Source of the DNA: Plantago ovata
Lineage: Eukaryota > Streptophyta > Magnoliopsida > Lamiales > Plantaginaceae
Direction of reading: 5' to 3'
NCBI GenBank assembly: GCA_028274465.1
Contig: CM051455.1
Location: 51,714,725 to 51,778,724 of the forward strand
Length of the DNA stretch: 64,000 nt
The notes beneath the pieces are model-generated. The model saw only the letters and a program-made list of their open reading frames with translations. It searched no databases and was not told where the DNA came from. The position numbers and the translations under genes are program-made. Below are positions 46,440 through 56,942 of this stretch, one piece after another (the first letter of the stretch is position 1; each line of letters starts with the position of its first letter).

Positions 46440-47495
46440 AAAAAACCTGTGAAGGTTATTCATCATGCCCTTGTCAGGATGCAATTGCCGAGAGTCACTG
46501 CGACTGGGAGTGGCCTGACAAGACTGATCATGCCCTTGTCAGGATGCAATTGCTAATGTATCATGAGTTTGGCAAGATGTATGAAACACATAAGTTGAGA
46601 GATGAGCTTAACAAACTGTTTGCCCGCCACAACACCGTCAAGAAGCTCATGACCAATTGCTACTTCAGAAATCTCGGTAAGGAGAAAAAGAAGTAGATAG
46701 CAACCAATAATAAGCAGAAAGAGCAGACAGAAATTCGGGAATGGTGTTACATGGAACAGCACAGACAACAAGTTCAATGCTGATCCCAAAGTTTGGAACG
46801 AGCTTTCGGGGGTTTGTACTGCTTACAAGATAATTTTAAAATTGCATTTGATTACATATATATCTGCACCCCTCCCCCCTTCTTTACTCATTAAGACGCT
46901 TACATTTGCAAATTGCATCTTGCTTTCACTGGTATCGCCAAGTTGGTGACCCACTCTGGTCCGACCTTGGTGTTTTGTTTGAAGGGGATAATTTCAGGCC
47001 TCCAACCCATAGCTCATTTGAAAATAAGGCCATAGCTATCTTGGAGAGCAACAAAGAAAAAGGCAAGGGGAGTTATGAGCTTGATCAGTTTGACAGCCCA
47101 AATAGTGCTGATTTCGCATCACCGGCAAAACCGCTACCTATATCACCCTATTCGACACACCAGAAACCAACAAAGACAAGTACGGTTCCCCATTGGGCAC
47201 CGTGTCTAACCGGTTCGTTACACCTCCAAATGACTCTCCAGAAGTTGTTTTCTCTACTGAAAGGGAGTGGAGAAAAGCCAGACTTGCTAGTGACGAGAAG
47301 AGAGCTGCAAAGAAGAAGATCATCTTCGACTGTACCAACATTCAGCTATCTGACAGTGATGATTTCCCAGCGGAAGATGATCCCGATGCTAATGATCCAG
47401 TGGAAGATGATACATATCAGTCTGTGCATTCTGACTATGATTCGGAAGAGGCTCGTAATGACTTTGGAAGTGATGAGTATGGAAGTGATGATTAG
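46440..47495 (+). pseudogene. Diverged Myb/SANT-like cargo gene, 5'-truncated and frameshifted, element 2
   Basis: Starts without a clear N-terminus; the first readable part is CDWEWPDKTDHALVRMQLL and LRDELNKLFARHNTVKKLM, then after a short possible intron NGVTWNSTDNKF and DPKVWNEL. A second exon from about 46925 has VGDPLWSDLGVLFEGDNF and SPAKPLPI, then needs a one-base frame change near 47140-47150 to reach FDTPETNKDKYGSPLG, REWRKARLASDEKRAAKKKI and an acidic tail ending at 47495. A 24-bp block, including ATGCCCTTGTCAGG, is repeated at 46463 and 46527. Equivalent in position and strand to the element 1 gene at 13651-14610. Confidence 0.7.
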
Positions 47496-48147
47496 TTATT
47501 CGATAGATTTCAGCAGCAAGAATTTACTTTGTCATCAATTGAGTCGTTAGTAGCGTAGACCTAAAGTGGTTCTGGTTTTAGATCTTACCTTGTCTTAGAT
47601 TTCGTTGTTTCGGTTTCATTAGAGTCTCAGGCTGTTTCAGAGTCTTGCAGGCCTAAAATGGTTCTGGTCATAGATCCACCTTGTTCTAGTTGTCGTTTTT
47701 TATGGTTTCCTAGGGTCTGTTTGGTACTTGAAGCTGCCTAGTACCAAGTAATCTTCATGTGGCTGCTGAATTCCCATGTTACATGCATCTTGTGTCGAAA
47801 TAACTATTAGTAATCAGGAAATATCACAAGTCTAAACTTTCATACAATAGAAACATAACCGAGCTTCAATGTTAAAAACTGGTAACATAACGTAGATCAA
47901 TAAACTGCTCTTAAAATTCGGAAACTGTAGTTACAAACATGGTAAAACAGCACATCAGTTGGCATGAATCACTTGTTCTATCCCTTTTCCACAAAACAAT
48001 ATTAGCAGCAGGATTTAGCAGGATTGTTCAGAGTGTTTCCTAACTCAATACCTATTACATTGGATTTGTATGAAATTGCAAAAGGCAAACAACCGGCATT
48101 CTAATTCCTTCAAATCCACGTAATTATCCTGCTACCGTTCAGATAAA
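47496..48147. other. Convergent spacer inside element 2
   Basis: About 650 bp. It contains two similar blocks (GTAGACCTAAAGTGGTTCTG at 47556 and a related GGCCTAAAATGGTTCTGGTC at 47650), an internal direct repeat of about 95 bp. No gene. Confidence 0.5.
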
Positions 48148-49408
48148 CTAAACTTCTAGATGCCTCATGTCAGCTACTTCTTGAGACACAAACTCAAACC
48201 TGTCTTCTTCATTTAGTGAAAGGAAATATGGAACCATCCCCTCGGTAGCAATAAGCTTTCTGCCAAGCGTCACTGGGTACTTAGAAGCAATGTGCGTAAA
48301 CTTGCTAAGTTCCTCATTCATTCGTACCGTTGAAATACCAGTGTTGCTGCCAGATGATTCAGGGGCAAAAGAGCCATCAAATGCACCAACACTCGAAGGG
48401 GACGGGCTGGATCTGATAGAATCGAGGCATTCTTTGTTGAATTGCATGAGACCTCCTAGCATTTCAATGAAAGCAGCTTCTGATTCTTGTAGTGGCTTAG
48501 CTTTCTTTGACTTTGGCATGACCAGACCATCTCCAATATCGGGGATGATATCCCTCTCCTTTGTCTTGTTAACACTAAGCGGGCGAACAAAGTCTGGATC
48601 ATCAATGGGAACATCATCCCCAGCCAGATCAAAGCCAACCTCCAACTCCTTCTCAGAAATATCCAATCTGTTCCCAGCCAAAAGTTTCCTAGCACCATCA
48701 CCAAAGCTTTTGGATTTTTCCCCTTTCGCAGTGTCCCTTCCAAAAATTTCACACCAATCATCAAAGTGGACCCACTTCATGTCCTTGTGCTTCTTAAGAA
48801 CAGGATATTCCTCTGTGACGGTAAATGTTTAAGCATCAATCATTAATATACGGATAACATATAACATTTTCTAAGCATCTAAAACATTAGTAAAACAGAG
48901 AAAGATGTGTGCCTACATGAACAATTATGTCCCAGAATTCATCGTTGCTGTTAAATGTCTTACTAACATCGCACCATTCAGCACCGCTCCTTCCTTTCAC
49001 ACACAAAACAGCAGAGTGCCTCCCCCTGATTGTTCGAATGCGATTCTGAATGTGAGGCTTCACCCTTATCTCAGATCCAGGAAACTTTTCCTTCATATGC
49101 TCCAGAATGTAAGTGTAACCCTCGGCCTTGAATCCTTGTGGGGACTTGTAGCCTGCCATCTTCGCCTTTTTCATAGCTACCAGGAGCTCCTCATCTTCAG
49201 CCTTCTTCCAAACGTAGTTCTTTCGGTTTTTCGTGTTCGCCCTCTTGGCCTTAGCTTTCTTCTGTGTATGGTTGCCCTGAATCTGATCTGGCGAAGTCTG
49301 AGATGGAGCAGGCGGTGGCTGAGTTGGACTCACTTCAAACTGACTCTGAGTGAACTCCAGCTCGTTAAATGAATCCACACTACCATCACTCGCGTAACCT
49401 TCCGACAT
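48148..49408 (-). CDS. Harbinger Myb/SANT-like accessory protein, element 2 (384 aa)
   Basis: Exons 49408-48917 and 48810-48148, phase 0. N-terminus MSEGYASDGSVDSF; then a Lys-rich stretch, VWKKAEDEELLVAMKKAKMA, GFKAEGYTYILEHMKEKF, HIQNRIRTIRGRHSA and GAEWCDVSKTFN form the Myb/SANT-like domain. KWVHFDDWCEIFGRDTAKG in exon 2 matches the element 1 protein. It has the same gene position and orientation relative to the transposase as in element 1. Reading frame intact. A splice acceptor lies directly before the ATG (GCTGCCAGTAAAACC complement), so a 5' noncoding exon is likely. Expected role: DNA binding at the element ends and help with transposase import. Confidence 0.85.
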
Positions 49409-49699
49409 TGCTGCCAGTAAAACCAAGGAACAGGAAAGCAAGGTAGTAAGAAATCCATAGTAAGAACTGTTCCAGTTTCACTTGAATAGATAACATCACA
49501 ATCATCATTACGAAATCCACCACAACACTATAATCCATCAGTTACAACATATAGAACTAATTAAAACAGTTGAACATATTCAAACTACGCATAAGGTTTA
49601 CATAGCGATAAACAAGAGCCAAAACAGAAACATCCTACGAAGTGAATATTACAATTCATAAAGCAGGTCACGTTCTCCACAAACAGTTGGTAAACATGA

Positions 49700-51312
49700 T
49701 CACATCCTAACCCTCCTCCTCACCCTTCTCCCTGCTGCCCTTTCCCTAGACCCGAAGTACATCGAAAATGCAAGATTCCTCCGAAATGCAGTCCATCGTG
49801 TGTCAGCAACAAGACAATCTATAGGTGCATGATCATCATCAATAACAACCCCATCATCACCTTCTACATCTAAAACCATGGTCTCCAGCAACTCTTCTTC
49901 CAAGAGATCATCAGCTGCTACATCACGAAGGAAGTTATGCACCAGACAGCAAGCAAGGATGATATCATTCTGAACATCCAATGGGAAAAAGCTTGATTCT
50001 CTCAAAATTCCCCACCGCTTCTTCAGGAGACCAAAACACCGTTCTATAACATTCCTTGCACCGGCATGTTTCAAATTGAAATACTCCTTTGCATTCTCAG
50101 GTTGCCTGTTAGATTCTGCCCAATCTTGCAAGTGATATCTAGTAGAATCAAACGGAGATAAAATTCCAGGAGCATTCATGTAAGCAGCATCAGCCAAAAA
50201 GTAAGTTCCTGTTACATTGAAACACAAAGTCAGAGGATGAATCTGCAGTAGATGTTTGCAGATGTACTTTATAGCCAGTTCAATTAAATATATCAAGAAC
50301 AGAAATGCATAAAGTATGTTTAACCACAACTGAAGTTTCTAATTTCTGCAGTACCATAAAATCTGAAACAGGAATGCATAAAGTATGTTTAACCACAACA
50401 GGAATCTCTGCAGAATTACCAGAGCTAATTTCTGTAGATGTTTGCAGTTGTAGTTAATAGCCAATTCAGTTAAATACTTGCCTTTTTTAATACGCAAACC
50501 ATCCTCACGATGAAATGCATCACGTAGAACCCGTCCATCTCCTGTTGATCCTTCCCAACCAGTGAGGACATAAATAAACTTCATGTTCTGGTCACAAGCA
50601 CCCAACATATTGACTGAAACAAATCCCTTTCGATTCCGGTAGTGTGCCTGAACGCTTGCAGGAGCCAGAACCTTGATGTAGGTACCATCAATTGCACCAA
50701 CACAACCCTTTCAAGTGAAAAAATAGTCAAACTAATTAGTTTCTATGTTTCAGAAAACACCATTAGATAAATTTCTTACTAAATTAAAGGGCAGACCTTG
50801 AAATGACACCAAGGTTCCTCAACACATGTTGGAGGGACAGGAACAGGTTGTGCAATTAACACTGAGTGGAGCCTTAACACACACGCTAAAACTTCTCTGA
50901 AATACGTACTGATTGTGTGGCCTGATCTCCTAAAACAGAACTTAGCTACCCTTTGCTTAGTGTGGTGACCTATTATAGCCAAAAAGGTGGCAACCTTCTC
51001 CTCAGCAGTCACATACTTACTTCTAGTCAGGCCACCCCTATCTGTAAGCATGTGAACAAACCTAGCAAAGCTGTCACGCCTCATACGCAACACATTCTTA
51101 CAATCAGCATCATTCGCGGTGGTCAACCTTTCTATGTACTCCTGCTGCTCCTTCATTTTTTCTATCAGTGAATACTTGTAGCCCCGTTTACGCTTCCCCA
51201 ATATTCGAGGCCTAACATGTTTGTTGTAGTACCAGCATAGTCCTAGCATTATAGCCATGCTCATGACAAGAACACCACGAATGGTAGCAAACCGCTGGGA
51301 CAAAGTAACCAT
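49700..51312 (-). CDS. PIF/Harbinger DDE transposase, element 2 (416 aa)
   Basis: Exons 51312-50797, 50707-50482 and about 50208-49700; phases 0 and 1. Motifs: DCKNVLRMRRDSFARF, EEKVATFLAIIGHHTKQR, FRRSGHTISTYF; core GAIDGTYI (Asp 179), GSTGDGRVL (Asp 229) and NVIERCFGLLKKRW (Glu 302); AYMNAPGILSPF and LACCLVHNFL. The second intron uses a GC donor, AAG|GCAAGT, the usual form of GC-AG introns, where element 1 has GT. Uninterrupted frame, so possibly functional. It shares intron positions with the element 1 transposase, showing common descent. Confidence 0.88.
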
Positions 51313-52071
51313 GTCTATGGAATACAAAAATTGCAGAGATATTGTCATTATAAAGTGCAGATAAGCCTTTTTATACCAAGATAAACATAAACAACATGAA
51401 ACTAAAATTCTGATTTTCCAGCATTAAATGCAACAGTATTCAATGCAACAGTTAATTAACACAACAAAGATTTTGTAGACAAACATTCCTTCAGACAGAC
51501 ATTCAATAGCATTCAATGTAATAAACTTCCCACAAATTAAAACAGACAGTACAAAAAACGGCCAACTCACCTTCCAACGGCAAGAACAGCAGAAGCAACG
51601 GCAAGAACAGATAAGCAAAAAGGGTGACCGCGGCTGGATCTACAAAAACCGGTAGCAAATTAGTAAGATTCAGCAATTAATTTCTGCAGATTGTGTTGAA
51701 TTTAGATGTGAATTGAAAGAGGGAGAAAGCTAGGGTTTGAAGAGAAAGCTGCTCACGGTCACGAGCTGAAGAACGATGCAGAGTAGAACAAAACGCAGGT
51801 GTGAAAAATTTTGGATTTTAACTTTTATAGTGGCACATCTTATCCTATGCCATTGTGTGATTATGGAGAAGAAGGAAGGTTAACATGGTAATTTCAGGTG
51901 GGTCTTGAAAACAGACCTGTTGGTGTGTTTCAAAACCGGGCACCCCCCCCCCCCCCCGGTTTAGTTTTACACCTGTTGGTGTGTTTGTAAAAGATTTCAG
52001 GCTGGCCCGGCGGGCTGCAAATACACTGAAATGAGTAACCAATCGCTGTGTTTCGCGCGGTCAACTGCAAA
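51313..52071. other. Right subterminal region of element 2
   Basis: Leader of the transposase gene and subterminal zone. It contains an uninterrupted run of 15 C (51943-51957) and repeated GTTGGTGTGTTT motifs (51919, 51973), which may be binding sites. Noncoding. Confidence 0.5.
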
Positions 52072-52103
52072 ATTTTGCGAAACACACCAAACCAATCAGG
52101 GCC
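52072..52103. repeat. Element 2 right terminus
   Basis: Inverse reading GGCCCTGATTGGTTTGGTGT followed by TTTCGCAAAATTTTGCAG, which contains a short palindrome. TTA follows outside (52104-52106). Confidence 0.7.
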
Positions 52104-52178
52104 TTAGGTTCGTTAAGGATTACACTTGTGTTTTTGTTCTTGATTGTATTATATACCGAGGCACACCTGACAACCATG

Positions 52179-52382
52179 GTACAACTTGCACACTAGCACA
52201 ATACCTGTTTCTAAGTTTCCAATGAACTATTTGTCGTGTTGACACCTACTTGTGAGGCCTTGGGCGGAGAAAGAAGGTCGAGATTCAAGTTAGGTACAAC
52301 TTGCACACTAGCGCATTACCAATGAACTGTATGTCGTGTTGCCACCTACTTGGGCGGACAAAGAAGGTCGAGGTTCAAGGTT
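52179..52382 (+). repeat. Tandem direct repeat (~115/90 bp)
   Basis: GGTACAACTTGCACACTAGC occurs at 52179 and 52293; both are followed by AATGAACT, TGTCGTGTTG, CACCTACTT, GGGCGGA and AAGAAGGTCGAG. The second copy has lost internal pieces. Just outside element 2. Confidence 0.8.
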
Positions 52383-52723
52383 GAGTACTCCCTGCCATTA
52401 GTTTCAATGTTAGTTTAATTGGTTTCACCCCACATTAGTTTCAACATTTATTTTAATATCAATAATGTTTCAACATCAACAGTATTAGTTTCATAATGTG
52501 TTACTTTCAAGTATAATTAATTAGCTACTACTAATTAGCAATTTAATTAATGGTATGTGTGAAAAATAGTTATATATATAAGTAATTCATTATTAATTAA
52601 ACTAATGAATATCAAACTTAATAAACTATTAGGGTAAAAAAAATATAAAATGACACTTTTTTGTTATCATTACAGCAAATTTAAGGCACCAAAAAACACA
52701 ATAAACTTTTGAGCGTTTCTAGC

Positions 52724-53793
52724 GTTAGGACCCGGGTGTTTTTCTTAACATCCGTCCAATATTTCTGAGTGCAGAATTGGCGTTCTACGCACCGAATATC
52801 CATCGATGTTGATTAAATTGGCAGAATTATATAACAATATAAAAGTGGCATAACTGTAAATATAATCTATACCATGTCCATTAATATAACATTTTAAATT
52901 GAAAAAAACAAAAAACATCTATTATCAACTATCAACGTAACTTTTTCTTTCTTTAATTCAAAATTCTTTCAACCAGAATTATCACAATGGCCTTCTTTTC
53001 TGAAGGGATGAGGAGCGATTGGAAGAAGGGTCGGTTGACGAGGACCAACTGGTGCAGGAGGCCTCATCCAACTCCTCCACCAAATTAGTGGATAGTAACT
53101 CTGCAGAAATCCAAGATTATTCATTCATCATCAACAAACAACAAATTAAAAAATTGAGGGACCTCAACGACACCACCACACACCTGAGGTCTGAGGAGTC
53201 GCTGCAGTAAGTTCTAACTCGTAATTAAGGATTATATATGCTATACTCTCACAGCATACAATTTGCTGGACAGGCGTAAATTAAATTTCGTAGACGATTC
53301 ACACAACCAAAATCACCCTTTAAATTTAATTTGAAACTAAATGAATGGCCATATGAAGCAGCTAGCATCAACAATATATAAATTAACTAAACTGAACGGA
53401 AAAGACAAAACGAATTACGTAATTAATCATGAAGTCAGTGTCTGACCGTATCTGTTGGCCGATAATGTATCAGAACATGGCGGGTGGAATTTGGGAATTT
53501 AGGGTTCTTGAGGTTTTGGTTTTGATCGATGATATCTGGCTTTGAACGTGTTGTGTTGTTGTTTAAGTGTCTGATTGATTTAATTTTTTTCTTTTCTAAT
53601 TTTAATTGTCCATTATAATTTTAATTCTGTAACTTTTGGACAAATATGAGATTATATTTACTGTTGTGCCATTGTTAAACTCTTACATAATTCTACAAAT
53701 ATAATTAACGGTTATGATATTCGGTGCGTAGAACGCCAATTCTGCACTCAGAAATATTGGACGGATGTTAAGAAAAAACTACCGGTTCCTAAC
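52724..53793. mobile_element. MULE-like element with long terminal inverted repeats
   Basis: The block 52738-52800 recurs inverted at 53716-53779 with only a one-T length difference: motifs CTTAACATCCGTCCAAT, TTCTGAGTGCAG and GCGTTCTACGCACCGAATAT. Weaker inverted similarity extends outward (GTTAGGAMCCGG) and inward (AGAATTAT, TGGCA, GTAAATATAATCT), giving arms of roughly 150 bp. Long TIRs and about 1.07 kb suit a Mutator-like nonautonomous element; no clean 9-bp duplication was found. The interior has a small open frame (53019-53210, EEGSVDEDQLVQEASSN...) that might be a captured fragment. Confidence 0.65.
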
Positions 53794-54896
53794 CAGAGAA
53801 AAGCCTTAATTTTGGTGCGGACTTAAATAATTATGTTTGTCCCTGCAGCGATTACTTACTGAAATAAACAATCCCTACGGTGCATTTGACTATAAACAAT
53901 CCCTACGGTGCATTTGACCCCAATGGTCTCTAATCCAGGATTTGAAAGATCAGACTGAATTGGTGTGGAGCGATTAAACAACGATTAAAAAAGAAAAAAA
54001 AGCTTTAGACCTTTTACTACTTGGGTTCAAAATCCTATATTGGTAACATCTTTTTGGTATACCAACTAGACATAACTGGAAATCTGCTGAGATATTTCAT
54101 TTTCGAAATTTCGTATATACATGAATTGTACGTACATTACTTCATAAATATTTAACATTGAAATGGGGCTTTAATTGGCCGTGCTCTTATGTTTTTGAAT
54201 GAATAGGAACATATATTTTGTACTAATTATTTTGATAGCCTCTATACTATATACTTAAATACTCATATATTTTCTGCTATGTTAGTAGAAATATATTCCT
54301 CACGGAGAATATATTTGATCTTGTTTGATACGGTATGATTAGTAAATTTTAGCAAAAGAAACGTAAATGGTGGCTTTTTCGTTCTAGGGAAATGACCGAA
54401 CTATACGAACTTTTTCGGGTTGAAAAATGGTGCAAGGCCATTCACAAAATTACGTTGAGAGCTTGCGCCAAAATATCTGGAGTGCTCGAATATCTGTGCA
54501 TTTTAGGTAGTTAACAACTGTAGATAGAGGCTGCGCAAGGTGAATGGCTAATTATGCACCAAATGCTGCTTTTTAGGTGACATTCCAGTTCTGAGATTTT
54601 AGCATGTGACAGAGGCCCAATTCAATTCAATTCAATCACCTTTTCACCAAGTGCCCAATACGACAGGAAAGAAAATCAATTCAACTCAATAGATCAGGTA
54701 TATTACACTACTCTTTTATCAAAGTTATTCGATCTATAACAAGACATTACAGACTTGTAGACTCGATCTATAGAAGAATTTTCCATCAAATACGTACAAG
54801 TCAATAAATCAAAGAACGACACGATCTGGTATATATGCCATATGTTCAAATGCTATGGCGATTGCATTGTGAAAACGTAGCTATGTTAACAAGAGA
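53794..54896. other. AT-rich spacer with a short direct repeat
   Basis: ATAAACAATCCCTACGGTGC plus ATTTGAC occurs twice in tandem (53865 and 53891). No gene seen in the remaining 1 kb. Confidence 0.5.
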
Positions 54897-55460
54897 TTAA
54901 TTATAAGTTGCACCTTTCACCATATACATATCATACTTTATAAGTGCCATATCCGCCTTCTGCAGAAGAATTTCCGTGTCTGTGTCCAGCTCTTTCACAT
55001 GCAGCAAGAAAGCATAAATTCCAACTTTGTCATAGAATATATACTGTACAATGTAAATGGAGATGCGACTTGGAGTGTGTCTGAACTTAAAGGAAACACA
55101 GGTGCCCAATCTTTCCTTAGAACTGAAAGCATTTTCGGGACCTGATCAAGTCTCATATTCAGGGAACCAGAGCCGGATTGAATTTTGTGAACTGCCTGCA
55201 TTGAGATCTATATATATATATTCAGGTATACAAGGAACAAACAAATTAAACAAGAATATATATGGTCTTCGTGGGGACAGAACACAAATTCTGGGGATAG
55301 TGCTGAAAAAATATGCATGACAACTACCATACAGTACATTTTGCAGAACATGAAGCGTCTAATTGACATAAGTACGAGGGAGGGGTGATATTGTTCTTCA
55401 AGTTGCCTCAAATGGGTTTGTTTCTTTGTTGTTGCTAAGGGGTAAAACTGCAAATTCGAC
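54897..55460 (-). pseudogene. Possible gene fragment, unidentified
   Basis: Minus strand. After a good acceptor (TCTCAATGCAG) the frame reads [39 protein letters not shown]; then another frame takes over with [20 protein letters not shown] and ILLQKADMALIKYDMYMVKG to a stop at 54897. Upstream, HLRQLEEQYHPSLVLM could be another exon. The text looks like real protein but I do not recognise it, and a frame change is needed, so it may be a captured or decaying fragment. Confidence 0.35.
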
Positions 55461-55936
55461 CAACACTTTCATGAGGTAGAAGTGATTTTTGTTACGATTA
55501 TGCTCGAGGGGCACATGAAATACATTTATATCAATGACTCTTTACTCTAAATCTTAAGAGGAAAATGAGATATGAGGGAAAATATGCATCTTTTGTGGCT
55601 TCTCTCTTTTTTTTTTTTTCTTCTTTTTTTGCAAATAATTACATCATGGTTATTATTCTACAGTGTTCCCCTAACTATATGTTGGCTTAAATATGAATTT
55701 TAATGAATTCAACTCGAAAAACAAAGGGGTTGTTGTAGAGGAAAATTAAAGGGAAGGTGAGGTACGATTTATGATAAATTTATGATCATGCATTGCGTTT
55801 CCTCGCATAGAGGTTGGAATGGGTATGGTACTATGGTCATGGGACATAAGAAAGACATTCATGTGGATGAAATTATACTCGGTCCTAATTAACTATAATG
55901 CAAACAGATATTGCATGTGCATGTCAGTTTCATTGA

Positions 55937-56315
55937 GGCTCTGTTTGTTTCACCTGAAAAACTCTGAACTTATTTGAACTGAACTTATAAATCTGAACCG
56001 AACTGAACTTAATAAATCTGAACTGAACTTAATTAATCTGAACTGAACTGAACTTAATAAATTTGAACTGAACTGAACTTAATAAATCTGAACTGAACTT
56101 AATTAATCTGAACTGAACTGAACTGAACTTAATAAATTTGAACTGAACTGAACTTAATAAATCTGAACTGAACTGAACTGAACTTAATAAATCTGAACTG
56201 AACTGAACTGAACTTAATAAATCTGAACAGAACTGAACTTAATAATTCTGAACTGAACTGAACTGAACTGAACTGAACTTAATGAAACTGAAATTAAGGT
56301 GAAACGAACAGAGCC
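55937..56315. mobile_element. MITE with an internal GAACT-repeat array
   Basis: Inverted ends GGCTCTGTTTGTTTCACCT (left) and, inverted, GGCTCTGTTCGTTTCACCT (right). Everything between is an array of units such as AACTTAATAAATCTGAACTG with variable numbers of GAACT. Flanks TGA/TAA suggest an imperfect 3-bp duplication, as for Harbinger-type MITEs. No coding capacity. Confidence 0.75.
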
Positions 56316-56483
56316 TAAGTAGTATTACTCCGTTCTCCATCTGGGGTAGAATTCAAAACACAACATTTTTCTAAGGCAAAGGTGAAATTTTCTTTGTCCA
56401 TGGTCAGAGAGCAAATGACATGCAATTCATGTAGAAATAGCATAGTGTCGATGGTTATCGGAGGTCGATAATGATACTGATGC

Positions 56484-56942
56484 TTGATGGTGAGGGTGAT
56501 ATTAAATTTCCATACAACATGCACAAACTACCTTGATAACTTATCCATCTATTTTGTGAAATATGTCCGGTCCAAATTACATAAGGGAAGTGCAATATTC
56601 ACACAGACAAATAAATTGGTAGAGAAGATTAATCATTATATACTATCTTTGATGCCAAGTGGTGATGGTGACTACTTCAGTTTTGGTTGCATAGCAAAGG
56701 AAATGGATGAGGTGGAAGACGAAGAAATACATTATATTGAATTTTTTGATACTATTGGTGAATGATAATGCTAATGAGAAACATATACTAAAATACCGAG
56801 ATGGATAATCGTATAATAATACACTTATTAGTGTTGTTTTTGTTCATTTCATGTTGCACTTAATCAAATTTATATATTAATGAGCGTATGCGTGTCCAAC
56901 TTTTCTATGCCGTCGATGTACATCGACGGGTTAATGAACTAG
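56484..56942 (+). mobile_element. Decayed Helitron with helicase fragment and 3' end
   Basis: The translation of about 56560-56765 has KGSAIFTQTNKLVEKINHYI followed by LSLMPSGDGDYFS, close to the R-x-AIL-x-PTN..V..IN..ML..IPGE..YLS region of Helitron Pif1-like helicases. Downstream, a perfect 20-base palindromic hairpin (56910-56929, CCGTCGATGT and complement) is followed by GTTAATGAACTAG and T, the Helitron 3' terminus. The 5' end and most of the helicase are missing. Confidence 0.7.

Larger units (their letters stand above)
38959..52103. mobile_element. Element 2: giant PIF/Harbinger transposon with cargo genes
   Basis: The right end reads, inward, GGCCCTGATTGGTTTGGTGT, with CAGTTGACCGCG further in; this matches the GATTGGTTT and GTTGACCG parts of element 1. 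The proposed left end, GGGGATAATTGATTAGTGTG, is only partly similar. TTA flanks both (38956-38958 and 52104-52106), the classic Harbinger duplication. The inside holds a complete DDE transposase and Myb-like partner on the minus strand at the right end, as in element 1, plus a GRF finger gene, three Myb/SANT-like genes (one intact) and a broken PB1-like gene. Proteins of the two elements are clearly homologous but diverged, so this is not a segmental copy of element 1. The left border is the weak point. Confidence 0.7.

Noticed and set aside
47700..47770. GGGTCTGTTTGGTACTTGAA as an alternative Harbinger terminus splitting element 2
   Set aside because: No inverted partner or duplication was found, and the Myb partner, transposase and cargo lie on both sides in the same order as in element 1.
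5031..52103. Elements 1 and 2 as the two arms of one segmental duplication
   Set aside because: Their proteins are only moderately similar, noncoding DNA does not align, the termini and duplications differ (ATA versus TTA), and gene numbers differ.
53019..53210. Independent gene for the EEGSVDEDQ open frame
   Set aside because: It sits inside a small nonautonomous element without promoter or partner exons that I can see; noted only as a possible captured fragment.
55980..56290. Regularly spaced repeats resembling a CRISPR array
   Set aside because: Eukaryotic context, no unique spacers; the units are a variable GAACT microsatellite enclosed by MITE termini.
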